Shown: positions 1 through 11,000 of the stretch, one piece after another
How the letters are laid out: each line of letters starts with the position of its first letter
Numbering within the stretch: position 1 is the stretch's first letter
Assembly: GCA_016169945.1 (NCBI GenBank)
Contig: JADLSH010000367.1
Span: 3,100,001 to 3,164,000 of the forward strand
DNA length: 64,000 nucleotides
Source: Trachythela sp. YZ-2020
Taxonomy: Eukaryota > Cnidaria > Anthozoa > Malacalcyonacea > Clavulariidae
Direction: 5' to 3'
Notes under the pieces: generated by a model
Databases searched by the model: none
Told to the model about the DNA's origin: nothing
Seen by the model: the letters and a program-made list of their open reading frames with translations, nothing else
Program-made: the position numbers and the translations under genes

Positions 1-600
1 GCTCAAACCGCATCATCCCGATCCGGTGTCCGACGGATCACCCTGATAGTTTGTTTGATACTGTATCTGTACACATACCGTCTTATTAAATTTTTCTGAT
101 CCTGAGTGCGGCGCTTAATCGGGAGCGGCGCTTAACCGGGAGCGGTGCTTATTAACTAATTTTCAACTAAAGGTTCACCCCAAAAAATTTTATTGCCTAA
201 AAACCTAACAAATGAACAAAACTGTTTACATTATATATAGTGTCAACGAATATAATGTCACTTTGGTGCATATAACTAGAATAGAAGATCAATTATAGCT
301 TTTTATTTATACCCCGATTAAGCGCCGACTTTTTATTTATACCCCAATTAGACAGGTGCGGCGCTTAATCGGGAGCGGCGCTTATTAAATTATTTTAATC
401 CTAGGAGCGGCGCTAAAACGAGCATTTACGGTAGTCAGATCATCTGTCAAGACGAACTATATACGCACGTTCGTCTGCGTCAGAGTGTTGGCCTATCAAC
501 TACGCTGGTAGTTCTACTTATTTGTACACATACTGACAGACGAATAATCCGTCTCTAGTATAAAGTCCGACAATGATCTGACGTCGTATTTTCGTTTCTT
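1..600. repeat. Interspersed repeat with GCGGCGCTTAATCGGGA units
   Basis: The motif GGAGCGGCGCTTAATCGGGA and close variants occur several times between about 105 and 420, with the reverse complement (CCCCGATTAAGCGCCG) at about 313-330. This arrangement looks like the end of a degenerate mobile element with short direct and inverted units. No open coding frame accompanies it. The remainder of the segment shows nothing I can assign. Confidence 0.4.
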
Positions 601-613
601 TTTAAGACTGAAA

Positions 614-1270
614 TTGAGAGGTTAAATGAAGAAACACTGCGACAACAACGAAGACACACACTTGAACAAGAAGAAGCGAACGCCAAAGCACGTGAATATT
701 ACTTAAAGAACATGGGTCGAATGGGAACATTGCAACAAAATGGTCATCCACAAAGATATATTGATATGATTCCAGAACGTCAAGATGGCGTCAACCGTGA
801 TGATTTACGTCATCAAGCACGTGTACTTCGTGACAGTTGTCTGTACATGGGACCTGTGAATGAATATTTTTGGTCCTAATCACGCACAACACTTGCTCAT
901 TGATACATTTAAACGTTGTGTAGAACACAAATTGTAAATTGCACAAAAAAATGCTAGAAACAATCGTAAAAAAGTCATGTTTTTTTCCTGTCGCACTCAT
1001 CTCTACGGGCCTTTGAGCTATTTAATCACTTTTCAAATGCTGGGTTTCCTGGCTGTTGCAGAAGATTTCGATTGGCCAGAAACGTCGAAATCTGCATTGC
1101 AGCTCGCAACGCAATTTCGGACACAGAGCGATGTTAGGTAAAAAGTATATTCGCAAAGAAATTGGTGAAGATATTGATATTGGTGAAGAGAAACGTTGCC
1201 CATGTTCACTGTTTTTCTGTGCGTATACATTTCTACATAACATGGATCTGTGCAAAAATTTCCCCGTGTA
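614..1270 (+). pseudogene. Decayed ORF chain, unrecognised
   Basis: A plus-strand frame is open from about 614 to 880, starting in a Glu/Gln/Arg-rich, helix-like stretch and continuing through IDMIPERQDGVNRDDLRHQ. It stops at TAA near 878. A coding-like continuation follows one frame over (FGPNHAQHLLIDTFKRCVEH), and a third piece lies at 1056-1271. I see no start codon, splice sites or domain that would make this a living gene. The frame changes suggest a relic, possibly part of the repeat that fills the first kilobase. I do not recognise the family. A multi-exon fragment cannot be excluded, since the window edge hides what lies upstream. Confidence 0.3.
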
Positions 1271-1810
1271 ACGTTGCGTATTTGTGAAGTCTAAATATAT
1301 TATTATCGAGAATCTACCCGCGCAACAAGTGAACGCTAAGAACAAAAAATAAAAATAATAAAGTCATCTATTGATTTCGTTTGCATTCAGGTTTTGGTAA
1401 CGTTCCTTTTGGAAATTTTTACATTAATTGTGTACAGCATAATGTCGGGGTAAGTATACCTACCTATAATATGAACGCGTTTTATGAAACAGAAGTGATT
1501 AGTGTTAATGACTCGTTATTTAGAAAGATTATTTCTATAGTTTATTGTCTTTTATTGTCATAATCAACCAATCACAAAGCCTCATATAGCTATACGGTGC
1601 AACCCTAATGTCGAGCCTCATGTTTGGCATCTTGTCCCCATAACCTCGCCCATGATCATTTAAGTATGTTTGGATGTCCAGGTGTCCCATTGTATAGGGA
1701 TCTGTATACTGTACCATTTCGTATCTACACATGCAGCTAGCGTACCATGCTGCACTAATGAACCGTTGAACGGCGAGAAATGCATGTCCACAGATTGCGC
1801 TAACGTATAT

Positions 1811-2110
1811 TATACAGGGTGTATCAAAAAAACTGCAAATACCATAATTTGTATGCACGAGATCATACATTAGAATTTCATTAGAAATAATTACGCTTCT
1901 GGGATTTGAAAATACGTTTCCCAGGGGTATCAAAACAAGCACACAAAGTGAATTTTAATTCACTTTGTGTGCTTATTTTGATAGTACTGCACGTGGAAAC
2001 GTATTTTCAAATCCCAGAAGCGTAATTATTTGCACAGCCATTGAAATTCTAATGTATGATCTCGTGCATACAAATTATGGTATTTGCAGTTTTTTTGATA
2101 CACCCTGTAT
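1811..2110. mobile_element. Foldback MITE with TACAGGGTGTAT ends (mariner-like)
   Basis: The left end TACAGGGTGTATCAAAAAAA is matched at the right by its reverse complement. The inverted repeat continues inward for more than 100 bases per arm to a central palindrome around 1949-1968 (AAAGTGAATT..AATTCACTTT). It is flanked by TA, as expected for Tc1/mariner-type insertion. It has no coding capacity. The right flank runs into a short (ATATT)n tract at 2108-2134. Elements with the same terminal motif recur at 56,670-57,922. Confidence 0.75.
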
Positions 2111-2194
2111 TATATTATATTATATTATATTATAGTACTATATACATTCTTGGAATATAATAGATCGTGCATTTGATTTCACACATGCTTGCTA

Positions 2195-2694
2195 CAGGCC
2201 TAAAAAAATAAAATATCGGTCGGTATAGCCGTCTGACAAAATGTCCGATGACTTTGAGTTTGGGTCGGACATATGTATGATGTCCAACGACCTTGAGTTC
2301 AGGTTGGCTCGGAAATAAATGACACAAATTAATATCAGCACAATGTATTAATTAAATTTTGAACAGTAAATGTTGTGCCGATATTGAATAAGTTATGTCA
2401 TAACTGTCATTCATACTTATTTCCGAGCCAAAACTAACTTTCCTTGCCACTTGGAAAAAAAATTTGTACAAGCGCTGAATAATTCATTGCTTTTCTCGCC
2501 CTAAACCCGTCGTTAAGACTTGGACAATGGATATCAGTCCATAATATCCAATCCATAATACAATCAGGTCGGACAAACCATAAACCTCAGGTTCACTTGG
2601 GTCGGACAGAATGTCCGGTGCTTTCCGCTCTACGTCGGACAATTTCACGAATGGGTCGGACAATGTCCGTGACCGACCGATATTTTAAGGCCTG
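2195..2694. mobile_element. 500-bp non-autonomous DNA transposon with GTCGGACA repeats
   Basis: The ends are CAGGCCTAAAAAAATAAAAT and, at the right, ATTTTAAGGCCTG. Both are followed inward by the inverted motif ATCGGTCGGT. The element is bounded by a direct repeat TTGCTA (2189-2194 and 2695-2700), a likely target-site duplication. Inside, GTCGGACA/TGTCCGAC units recur. A second inverted pair (GGCTCGGAAATAA at about 2307 and its complement ending near 2430) suggests a smaller element nested inside. No ORF is present. Confidence 0.65.
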
Positions 2695-2742
2695 TTGCTA
2701 TATGTGGTATTAAAAACCCTATTTTAATTCGAAAGAGGAAAC

Positions 2743-2922
2743 TAAAGGCCCGTTTACACTACGCACGATTATTGGCACGGCACGGATAAAAATGGTACCC
2801 GTGCCACTTTTACCCGTGCTGAGACTACCTATTTAGGTAGTCTCAGCACGGATAAAAATGGTACGGGGTACCATTTTGATCCGTGCCGTGCCAATAATCG
2901 TGCGTAGTGTAAACGGGCCTTA
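2743..2922. mobile_element. Near-perfect 180-bp palindrome (foldback MITE)
   Basis: The segment opens with AAGGCCCGTTTACACTACGC and closes with its reverse complement. The arms match almost base for base to a centre at about 2832 (GACTACCTATTTAGGTAGTC). It is a foldback element without coding capacity. The arms are so similar that insertion or gene conversion is probably recent. Confidence 0.75.
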
Positions 2923-3659
2923 AAAATAATTCGGCAACTCGGACACTCTGGATAGTCTCCAAGGCAAAGCCAATGAGAATAATAACTTCTGTTATTTCAA
3001 AAACTGTTGCATTTAGTTTAATTTTTACTTGTCATGTTTTAAAAATATGTAAGGACGTTAACCGACGATAGACTATACTTAGCGACCACGGTTAGCGACC
3101 CTTTGTATCCCTGCCAGGTAGTGCAAGCCTGCAAGCAATAGATACCGCAATCTTTAAATTATTTAGTCTGGTACGGTTTGGAGTATACTATTGGTTGTCC
3201 AACCATAGGTTCATATTTTTCATGACATTTAATATAGCAATTAATGAAGAATTATTTCAAATTAATTAGTCCACATAAATCCAGTATGGCAGTAGCGTCA
3301 ATCTTTGCATGAAGTATGGTCTATCGTGCGTCTATGGACAGTTTTTGAACCGACTTTCCCGCGTAAAACATGTAAATTGAGTGCATGGTCATGGACCATT
3401 GGCAGAGGTAAAACTATATCGATTCCGTTCATGATAAAACTATAAGTATAACTATAACTATAAGCAAAGTAATATTTCAGTGTTCACTGCAGCTGCATAT
3501 ACTTCGCTTTGGTCTTGATCCACTTAACGTTACCTTGGAAACATCATGATGCTAAAGTAAGGATTTCATTTTGCCGTTATGATTATTTAACGCGCACAAA
3601 ATGCTCAGTCAAAAGAGCGGTACAAAATAAGTCGAGAATTCAGTCGTAAATATACTTGC
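2923..3659. other. Spacer upstream of the 3660 gene
   Basis: AT-rich sequence with no open frame, RNA gene or clear repeat. It presumably holds the promoter and 5' UTR of the plus-strand gene starting at 3660, but I see no decisive TATA or initiator element. Confidence 0.4.
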
Positions 3660-4997
3660 ATGGCAACTACAAGTGAGAAAAGTGATAGTGAAGATAATTG
3701 TTTCCCAGTGACAATATTTTGTGGCGATCATGATGCTGAGATCAGCATTCCTTGTGAAGCCACAGCACGTGAAGTAAGTGCCATTATCAAAGAAACGTTC
3801 GGCGTACGTGGATCATTCCTGTTGCAGGTTAAGAATTATGATGATAGAAAAGCTTTGAAGGCAGAACCTTTGAAGCGTATTTACCTACATTGTTCTTCCA
3901 TCAAAGCAACTGTGTTGGAAAGATACAAAGATCTTGTCTGGGAAATCCGAGGTTCAAATTGTAAGTATATGAACCAACTGCTCTGCAAGGTCAATAGAGT
4001 ATAGGTATTGGTTTTATGTAAACTAGGTTAATTTTTATGTATAGATATACAGTAGAACGTCTTGCGTTATAGTTACGTACGTAACTCGTAACTCGTAAGC
4101 CCTTGAATGCATGCGGACAGCAAATTAAACCGTTCCTCAGTTAGGTATATGCATATTGTAAGTAAAGGTTGACTATAGGCCATGGGGTGGAATCATATAT
4201 AAGTTTAAACTAATAGAGTTCGTTTATAGATTTTAAAGCTATATCGGTAACGCCTAACGGTAGGCATTCAATTTTCATTGCCGTCGATATTGCAGTTCTT
4301 GATTATCATTTCCGATGAAAAAACAACTATATACACACACCGTCATTATAATGCCCAAACTAACTTAATTGGCGTCTGTTCTTAAACTCTCTATTGTAAA
4401 TGTCGCTTTTCGGTCTCTTTTGGAAGTATAGTTATCAGCTTATCTTGGAATTAACTCAGTGTCATTTCATGGTACTATGAAGCTTTTCAAAATATAGTCG
4501 GGGCTGCAAGAAGTGAATGTACCTTGTAAGACTAAAATGCGTACAAATTGTCAAATAAACATTATTTACTATATGAATATCTTTTGGGCTTCTTTTAACT
4601 GAAAATTTACCTTGTAATTGTAATATGTACTCCAATGCCTCACAATGGTTCACATGGAATGGTTGAAACACGCGGACATTATTTCTATTTAATACATTTT
4701 ACATAAAATAAGTCTGAATGCAAATATAGATCCGCGCGCAAATTAGGCTATGTTTAGCCGGGAATTAGTTTGTTTACGTGAATCTTAAAATGTCATTTAA
4801 AACAATTACTTGGTCATTATCTTTGTTGATTGTGTATTTTTATGTAATTATAGCTATATTTCTATAATGAAGCTTATTTGTTTCCAGATCAGCGAGGAGG
4901 TGATGCACTCTGGTATTACCAAAGCCAAAAACTCAGACCTGAGGATTGGAGGAAGATGGTAGAAAATGAATTAAAACCGCTGGATTTTCCTCCATAA
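3660..4997 (+). CDS. Unrecognised two-exon gene, about 136 aa
   Basis: Exon 1 (3660-3960) begins MATTSEKSDSEDN and ends before a strong donor, GTAAGTATATG. Exon 2 (4888-4997) follows the acceptor TTTGTTTCCAG and ends at TAA. The 301 and 110 bases join in phase to give 136 residues. After an acidic, Ser-rich leader, residues 15-80 look like a small beta-grasp or ubiquitin-like fold (PVTIFCGDHDAEISIPCEAT, then EVSAIIKETFGV), which is inference from hydrophobic pattern only. The C-terminus is rich in Trp and Tyr (DALWYYQSQKLRPEDWRK). I see no signal peptide or membrane segment. I do not recognise the family and assign no function. The splice signals, phase match and coding-like composition make a real gene likely. 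Confidence 0.6.
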
Positions 4998-7826
4998 ATA
5001 TGTCTTTACAGCGAATTGCGTAGTTTAATTATATATAGTAGATTTAGAAGAAAATGTAAATAGAAGGGATAAGATTGTTTCTATGAGAACGAATCAGAAT
5101 TGTAGACTCGAGTCATGAGTCATGCAACTTGCACTTTTGTGACTTGACTTGGCTTTGACGTGCGAGAAACGACTTGTTAACAACTCTGGAACAAATCCGT
5201 TGCAGCTTAAAAAAACTTGTATGAAGAGAGATTATGATACGTTAATGCTTCGTCTGTTAACCCAGGGCGCTGCGTGTCAGTTCAGTGCATTGACCGAATG
5301 AAAATTTGATGCTCATTATAATACCTTAAGAATTTATTAGCTATTGGCTTACATCTCTACACATTACTTTTCTTTAAAAAGTTTTGATTGTCATGAAAAA
5401 TCATCCATCTCATTTTGTCTATATCCTTAGGTTTCGCGCACGAACATACATTTAGGGTTGTGGTTGGTGTTATGATCAACAGAATACATTCGTGCGTGAA
5501 ACATGAGGATACAACCCTAATTTTCGCTTAAATGAAACATCATTTCAAAAAATAACGACATAATTATGCAAATTAACTGTCTTGTGATGCCACCAAAGAT
5601 TTACAAATTGGCAAATATCTTCTCAAGTATAGGCAAGGTGTACTCGGTTGCCATCCTTCAACAAGGCTTAATTAACTTACTTGTGCCTTTACATCAGGGC
5701 GATAACAGGATGACATAAAAAACGATATGTCCCTAGGGACGATATTGTTTTTATTTCCCGCTGCTTTATATCACCCTGATAAAGGCACTAGATGTGATAA
5801 AAAGGTTATCACACTCATGATTCGGTGATATAAGTTTATCCCTCTCGGTATACGATATCATAATTGTCCCTTGTTCGCTGCGCTCAATCGTGACAATAAT
5901 GATATCGTCCTCGAGCGATAAAACTGATATCACCTCATCCCTCATATGATAACCTATACTATACTATTTAAATATATTTACCATTTTGGAAATCACCGGT
6001 GAGTAACTGACGTCACAAAGCTTTTAATTGTACACTCATGGTTTATTTCGAAATGATGTTTCGATTGAAAGAGAATATTATATAGATGATTTTTCATGAC
6101 AGTGGCACTTAGTTTGCAGAAGCAAATGTTATTATAGCGCGCAGCAAGCACATATATATTTGTTTCTAACTACATTATACTATACATAACTAATATGTTA
6201 GTTGTCAAAGAGCATTGTTCTTCAACGCATCCTCAAATTTGTATTTACAATATTTACAATACTATGAATTAATGGTCCTGGTCTTGGGTTTCTCCGGCAA
6301 TTGCGATCAGAAAAAACAGCAAGTATTCATGAGGAGAGTTAGGATATACCAACAGAATACAGTAACTGTTTTAACGTTGGCAAAATGACTAAAAATTTCG
6401 TTTACGTTTTTTCGGATGACCTTTCAAACGATGCGTACTAACACGCAACTATCAGAATACATTGCGAGTATTTTTTGGTGACTTTGCGGATGGTAGGCGC
6501 CAGTGGAAGTCAAGAAAAGTAAGTACTGGCAAAACCAGAGGTGGAAAAAGTATCGGATCCTGGGAACCTAGTTCCCAGAAATATTTTTGGATCTGAACTT
6601 TTGCAGAAATTTCTAAAGTTAATAATTAACTGATGAGTAATAACAAAACTAGAGTATGCTGTAGTCTAGACTATTAATTGTAATGCATTTTGTATTTACT
6701 ATATCAAAATCAACCACTGAATTTCAAGAAACAATACTCCAATCAGTCCAATGTCAAAATCAATTGATAATCATTGAACCTCATTAATTATTAATTTTGA
6801 GTCTGAAACCCAGGTTCCCAGAAAAAAATAAATTTTCCACCTCTGGGCAACACATTAATTTAGTTACGTCACACAATGCAATGAAACTTGATGGTAAATG
6901 CCATGCGAACTGCAGGATACGAAATTTTACTTTAAATAAGCGGACATCATCGCCAGTGTTTTTACAATAACTGGGTAACCCCATGGATGTAACACTGTGT
7001 CTTCCAGCTCAAGTCACTTGGGATCAGCCAATGCCAGAATTTACATGAAAAATTGCACAGTGTTACACTATATAGACCACTTGCAGAATTACTGGAGTGT
7101 AATTGGAGCGTAGCGTTACACGTAGCCTACGTTCTATTGTGGGGGGGGGGGGTGAAGTTCTATTAAGGGAGCGAGCTTTGTTTAGAGCGCGCGCTTTTCT
7201 TGAGAGCGCGCGCGAGGCGAGAAGGGGGAAGCGAAAAGTTATTTTCGAATTTTATTCAGTCTTACGCAATATTTAAAAGTTTCTGTTTGTTTTCAAAAGA
7301 ATGAGGTAGAGGCTATGCGTGTATTGGTACGCTCCAGTAATTCAGCAAATGGTCTAGAGCCTTACGAGTCACTTGTGAGCAATAATTTATGGAGTTTTGT
7401 TGTCAAAAACAATAACAGTTACCCAAAGGGAAGCAAGATGATACCATGTCCATGACCATTGTTTACAAACTTTACAGTTGTAGGGGGAAGCGATGTATTC
7501 TTGTGTTTCGTAGCGAGACTCGTAGTTTTTTCATGAATTAAATCTTCGACACTATTACGGTCGCTGATTTTCTACAGAACATTTAAAAATGAATACCTTA
7601 GTTAAAATACAAACATATGGAATTGGAGGCTTATACCAATTTCGTCCTAAATTGCGATTGAATAGTAGCAAAATTTATGAGCAACACTGTAGTCAGTGCT
7701 CGTCCGAAAGTCGTGGATTTTCGTCGAACTTAGGTTTGCTTTCACCGGGAAAATTGACGGTAGGTGAGGATATATAGGCAAGGAAAGTAAGAAATGCGCA
7801 AATACAAAAAAATTCTATTGCATCTT
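4998..7826. other. Intergenic spacer between the 3660 gene and the PDE11A 3' end
   Basis: No supportable gene. It contains a small foldback at 5683-5788 (GTGCCTTTACATCAGGGCGATA paired with TATCACCCTGATAAAGGCAC) and a poly-G tract at 7141-7151 beside GC-rich GAGCGCGCGC motifs. The 3' UTR of the minus-strand PDE gene should lie in its right part. Confidence 0.4.
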
Positions 7827-8024
7827 TCACCACTGACTATTACGTAAACTATATCTTAACCATCTATAGCAGAAATATCTATACAAAAATGTAATATACG
7901 ATACCAGCATTCTCATACCTTGCATTTTCCTCTTTTGGGTGTCAGCTAATTCTTGCCAATGTCTTCTATTATCTAGAACCCCATCGAGCAAAGGTTGCAA
8001 GTCCGCACACAACAGCGCAAATGC
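7827..8024 (-). CDS. PDE11A: PDE11A last coding exon
   Basis: The exon follows the acceptor ATTCGACATTTTAG and encodes [20 protein letters not shown], the usual C-terminal helix of PDE5/11. It then runs through KRKMQ into a less conserved tail and stops near 7829. A plausible donor (GTATGAGA) right after KRKMQ leaves open a further small exon downstream that I could not identify. Confidence 0.8.
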   Translation of the reverse strand, partial: AFALLCADLQPLLDGVLDNRRHWQELADTQKRKMQGMRMLVSYITFLYRYFCYRWLRYSLRNSQW

Positions 8025-11000
8025 CTAAAATGTCGAATATAATTATATATCAAGTGATGTAAATTAACACCTTAGTCGTAGAACGTGAGCAAAATTAGAA
8101 TTTATTTGTTTGTAGTTTTCAATCTACCAAATTTTATTTTTGACAACGACATTTGCTCGTTGATATGAAGGCCAACTTTTCTGCACTGATCAAGTCGAAA
8201 GAGTACCGAAAGAGCTTTTTGTAATAATTTATTTATAGGCTGAGGTTCGTTTGACCTGCAGCGACGAGTATTCGAGCGTACATGGTAAACTGTCTGAAGA
8301 TTATTGCAGTTATGTCTATGACCAAATCACCTTCGTCCATAACAATATTATGATGCTCATAGGTAGTTTCAAACCTTATAAACTGGCAAACAAATTCCAT
8401 CTATAAATCCAATTTGCATTTCTGGTAATTTATCTTTCTTCCCTCTATCCATCATAGCCTAAATAAAATATACTTTAGTTAATACTGACATCTCAAAACA
8501 TAAATATTGATTAAACATAATTTAAATACACGCCGTACCAATGAATACACCTACATAATCTTGTAATTTACATAATCTTGTAATTTACATAATCTTGTAA
8601 CGTAGTCAATTAAGTAATTTAGTCTACAGTAGGTTGTTTATATAATTACATGTATTTAGTAAATTAGTAGGTCCCAGATGAAAATCACTGAATAAGTTAT
8701 CTGGCCACCTAATTAAAGATTATCTTCATCATCATACACCTACGTAATACGTTGGTATTTCATAAATATTTTTACAACAAAGCACCCATGCAACAACAAC
8801 TAGTAATCTAACTTCGACAACAGGATAAAAGATGCTTAAAACAAAACAAACTTGATTTATAATGTTCAAATGGGAACAGACTAAATTGCTTGAAATTTAA
8901 AGGCAGTTGCATATTTAATTATAGATATCATGCGAAAACCGAATTATCCATTTAATGCGTAACACATCACTATACCAACTACACCTTACACTCGTAACCT
9001 AACGTGTCACTCCTCGACAACAAAACCATAATCAGAGTAAAATAGTAATAGCGATGTTAACAACGTCTCAGTGTAAAAGTAATCTAAAAACAACTCGAGA
9101 AATGGGTACTAAACACTATTTTTGCAGTCCTTTTGAACAGTTATTTTTTGCCCTCTGCCATGTCTATTTCTGTTTGAGCCCGCAAGATGAATAATACTGT
9201 GGTATTATCTGCAACACTTACGTCAGATCTGCAGACAATATGTTGTGTTGTCTGTAGCGATTACGTCATGCCAACAAACATCACGAATTTTCTGTGGACC
9301 AGCAGCCAATCAAACCAGAGAATTGACAAAAGCATAATAATCATGAATATGGTAATATGTTCAATATATCTTACCGCTGGTTGTTCTTTAAGCTCCTCCA
9401 TTTCTAAATCTCCTTGTAAGAAAAATTCCTCAGAAACTAATTTCGCTACCTAAACACAAGTAAGTTAACATAATGATTATTTTGCGCAGTTGAGACTTGA
9501 GAACTATGAAAATGTAGAATGTGTGGAAAAAATCACAAAAGTTCTAACTATTTAATAAGTGAAAGTTGCAAAATAGATCTAAAAGAATATAAGAGCCACC
9601 AGGACTGGGTTAGAAAGCGAGCCCACTGGGATTTTAAAATGTGGGTTCCTTAAAAAGGGTACGAATATGACTCTAATCAGCCACTCCCCGGAAGCCAAGC
9701 ATTGCGGGAGTGAAAGGCCAGAAACTAGGCTAGACACTAATGCTGTACACAAAATGATAAATAAGAAATTTTATGGAATTTACAGAAAAGACGGATCATA
9801 TGATCCAAGTAAAATCTCACATCTTGCCAACAGGATGTGTCTTGTAGCAAGTTTGTCAACAATTTGTAACAATGTTGTCATTTTATCAAGTTGCTACAAG
9901 GTTGTTACTTACAACTTGTTAACAAGTCGTTGAATTGCAGGACGATAACAAGTTGTTGGAACAACTTGTAACAAGTCTGTTGAGTCAACAGTCTTGTAGC
10001 GAGTTGTCAACAAGCCGTTGACAAATTGTCAACAAGCTGAGAACAAGCAGTGCGAACACATCCTGAATTCCTGATAACAAGTTGTTGAAACAGCATTGGT
10101 ACAAGTCTGCCGCAGGTTTGTTACAAGTTGTGCGTTTTTACGTGTGTAGATGTGATACTATACTACCATATATTATCGAGAACATCAGAAATGCTACATT
10201 TTATCGAGAACTGTGTTGTTAACAAGAATGTTCTAAAATTAATATCTCACCCTTCTTTGGACTGCCCATGGCTTAGTGATGGCTGACACATCACAGGCGG
10301 TCATCATCATCGCACTAAACAGAAAAATATCGTGTTGAACGAATTTCACTATTTCAGCCTGGCTTTTTCACTTTGTATCTTTTTCACTTGAAATGGTTTG
10401 TAGCACTGCATATTTGTTGTCGAAAGTGACAGAAAACGGCTTATCATTGAAACATACACACTAGACAATTATGGTTAGACCATTGGAGAAGGAGTTTTGA
10501 GTATTCGATTGAGCCCTCGGGGTGTTGGTGTCACAGAGGTTAGTACATGTGCCATTGACCTCTGGGGTTCGATTCCTGCAATATGCAAATTGTCTGATAT
10601 TTATTTAAACTCAATCGTATATTATGAGTTCTTTCACCTGATTCAAACACCGTCATAATATAACTCGTGTAATAACACCGGGCCATTATCAGGGATGTCC
10701 CTTACTGGACCCCTGAGGGTCTCCCAGGGGGTGGGGTCTGTGTTCTCGTGCTCACTTCAAGATTTTCCCTTTGTACCCTTGAAAAACTTCAATGTCTTCC
10801 CTTGTTCCCTATTATTTTATTTGTTTTCACCGTGTTCCCTTGTTCTCGTGAAACACCTGGGAGACCCCCACCTCTAAGGAGAGCAGTTCAGGACTGATCG
10901 ATCCTAAACGAAGTCAGTTTAGTTTAATATAAGTAATGGCTGAACAAAAGGTGGTGTTCTTGCCAAACTTCGTGCAAACTCAGATTTGGTTTATCACCCT

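Noticed and set aside
7589..7777. Plus-strand 62-codon ORF left of PDE11A
   Set aside because: No homology, no splice context, and composition like the surrounding spacer.
10540..10580. Possible tRNA gene with a GGTTCGATTCC box
   Set aside because: No cloverleaf can be drawn and the A box is degenerate. It is a SINE remnant.
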